DNA of 6,383 bases from Bacillota bacterium (GTDB lineage Bacteria > Bacillota > Desulfotomaculia > Desulfotomaculales > JAJYZD01). The stretch lies in the NCBI GenBank assembly GCA_021800315.1, contig JAJYZD010000216.1:1-6383 (forward strand), in the 5' to 3' direction. Within the stretch, counting starts at the first letter, position 1. Every line of letters begins with the position of its first letter. The notes below the pieces were generated by a model. That model was not told where the DNA came from, did no database searches, and was given only the letters and a program-made list of their open reading frames with translations. The translations under genes were made by a program, and so were the position numbers. Of this stretch, positions 5,863-6,383 are shown piece after piece.

Positions 5863-5887
5863 CCCGGCCGACCGGGCAGGACTGCCC
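5863..5887 (-). promoter_or_regulatory. Two overlapping hairpins in the cyclase leader, one covering the ribosome site
   Basis: In the minus-strand RNA, GGGCAG with CTGCCC (5887-5874) can form one stem, and CCCGG-TCGG-CCGGG (5876-5863) another. The two share the bases at 5876-5874, so they exclude each other. The second stem includes part of GGGAG (5865-5861), the ribosome site of the cyclase. This could tune translation, but no known riboswitch family is recognised. Confidence 0.35.
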
Positions 5888-5910
5888 AGAGTTTATCCCT
5901 CTATAACGAT

Positions 5911-5937
5911 TTATCGGCAAATACCGGGAGAACTTGA
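5911..5937 (-). promoter_or_regulatory. Sigma-28-type promoter of the diguanylate cyclase
   Basis: On the minus strand TCAA (5937-5934) is followed by exactly 15 bases and then GCCGATAA (5918-5911), which matches the enterobacterial sigma-28 -10 box in full. The -35 box has one mismatch to TAAA. It lies between the stop of the hydrolase and the cyclase start, with the predicted transcription start near 5904. Together with the receptor promoter this suggests a shared flagellar regulon. Confidence 0.72.
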
Positions 5938-5942
5938 CCCGC

Positions 5943-6383
5943 CTATTCGAGAAACTCTGTCCAATCACCGTCCCCAGGCACGAGAACCTGTTCCGCGAGG
6001 TTTTCCCTTTCGAGATAGGACGCCAATTCGCGGCGGGTCAACAGGCAGTGGTTAAACGCTTCCATGTGTACCACCATCACCCTGCTCCGCGGCGCCTTCC
6101 GGCAGACCCGGCCCACGTCTTCGGCGGTCATGGTTATCGGACCCCCGCTGACAAACCGGGCCGCGCCGGCAAAGACGACCACAACCCCGGGCCGGTAGGC
6201 CTCCAGGACGCCTTCCACTTCCGGACACCAGACGGTATCCCCGGCGATGTAGACCAAAGGCGCCAGCGGCGCCTTGATGACATAGCCCGACACCGGCCCC
6301 ATCAGGCGCATCACGAGTCCCTGCCCGTGCCGACCCCCGGTACGGAAGAAATCGATGCCGTTCCAGGAGCAGGCCGTATGGAC
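5943..6383 (-). CDS. Metallo-beta-lactamase-fold hydrolase (UlaG-like, COG2220 type), C-terminal part
   Basis: The last 146 residues are visible and the frame is open to the right edge, so the start lies outside the window. The fold binds one or two metal ions and hydrolyses varied substrates. Visible family features are GRHGQG near the beginning (a His that may be a metal ligand), the VYIAGDTVW strand whose Asp usually bridges the metals, GGPITMTAEDV, and VVHMEAFNHC, whose first His is the expected last metal ligand. The pattern is that of the UlaG-like branch, in which many members remain uncharacterised. The gene ends with TAG at 5945-5943, only 5 bases before the -35 box of the cyclase promoter, so the next gene appears to be transcribed separately. 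The physiological substrate cannot be told from this fragment. Confidence 0.85.
   Translation of the reverse strand, partial: VHTACSWNGIDFFRTGGRHGQGLVMRLMGPVSGYVIKAPLAPLVYIAGDTVWCPEVEGVLEAYRPGVVVVFAGAARFVSGGPITMTAEDVGRVCRKAPRSRVMVVHMEAFNHCLLTRRELASYLERENLAEQVLVPGDGDWTEFLE

Noticed and set aside
1..6383. CRISPR arrays, tRNA or rRNA genes, transposases and integrases.
   Set aside because: No regularly spaced repeats, RNA-gene signatures or transposase-like frames were seen on either strand.

Overview
The window looks like bacterial chromosome, most likely from a Firmicute of the Clostridia (Peptococcaceae-like). This is an inference from strong Shine-Dalgarno sites, frequent TTG starts, a promoter with the Bacillus/Clostridium sigma-D (sigma-28) pattern, and the 7TM-PAS-GGDEF architecture. 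Every gene I can support is on the minus strand, so the window is best read from high to low coordinates. Base composition is patchy by eye: the right-edge hydrolase and the chemoreceptor pair are GC-rich, the diguanylate cyclase is intermediate, and the left 1.4 kb is clearly AT-richer.

Reading 5' to 3' on the minus strand. (1) The C-terminal part of a metallo-beta-lactamase-fold hydrolase (6383-5943, start outside the window). (2) A membrane diguanylate cyclase with 7TM, PAS and GGDEF parts (5852-4161), preceded by a sigma-28-type promoter and a leader whose ribosome site can fold into a hairpin. (3) A gap of about 425 bp with no convincing intact gene; it holds a short open stretch without a start, several GC-rich palindromes and, at its low-coordinate end, a near-perfect sigma-D promoter. 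(4) Two tandem, translationally coupled chemoreceptor-like proteins (3735-2605 and 2608-1502). Each is a short membrane hairpin joined to a methyl-accepting signalling domain, with no extracellular ligand-binding domain. (5) A regulatory gap of about 270 bp with a strong sigma-A promoter and a 16-bp palindrome over the predicted transcription start. (6) A MerR-family regulator (1229-828) that appears to start at the very rare codon ATC. (7) Four bases further on, the N-terminal 274 residues of a divergent adenosylcobalamin-dependent acyl-CoA mutase of the methylmalonyl-CoA mutase family (823-1, running off the left edge).

Two functional themes emerge. The right and centre form a motility and signalling block: the cyclase and the receptor pair appear to share control by the flagellar sigma factor, which would place cyclic-di-GMP synthesis in the same regulon as chemotaxis. 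The left is a metabolic island in which a MerR regulator probably controls its own operon together with a mutase. That mutase keeps the family fold signatures but has replaced three residues tied to methylmalonyl-CoA binding and catalysis, so it probably acts on a different substrate. This mutase-regulator pair is the best candidate in the window for an undescribed system.
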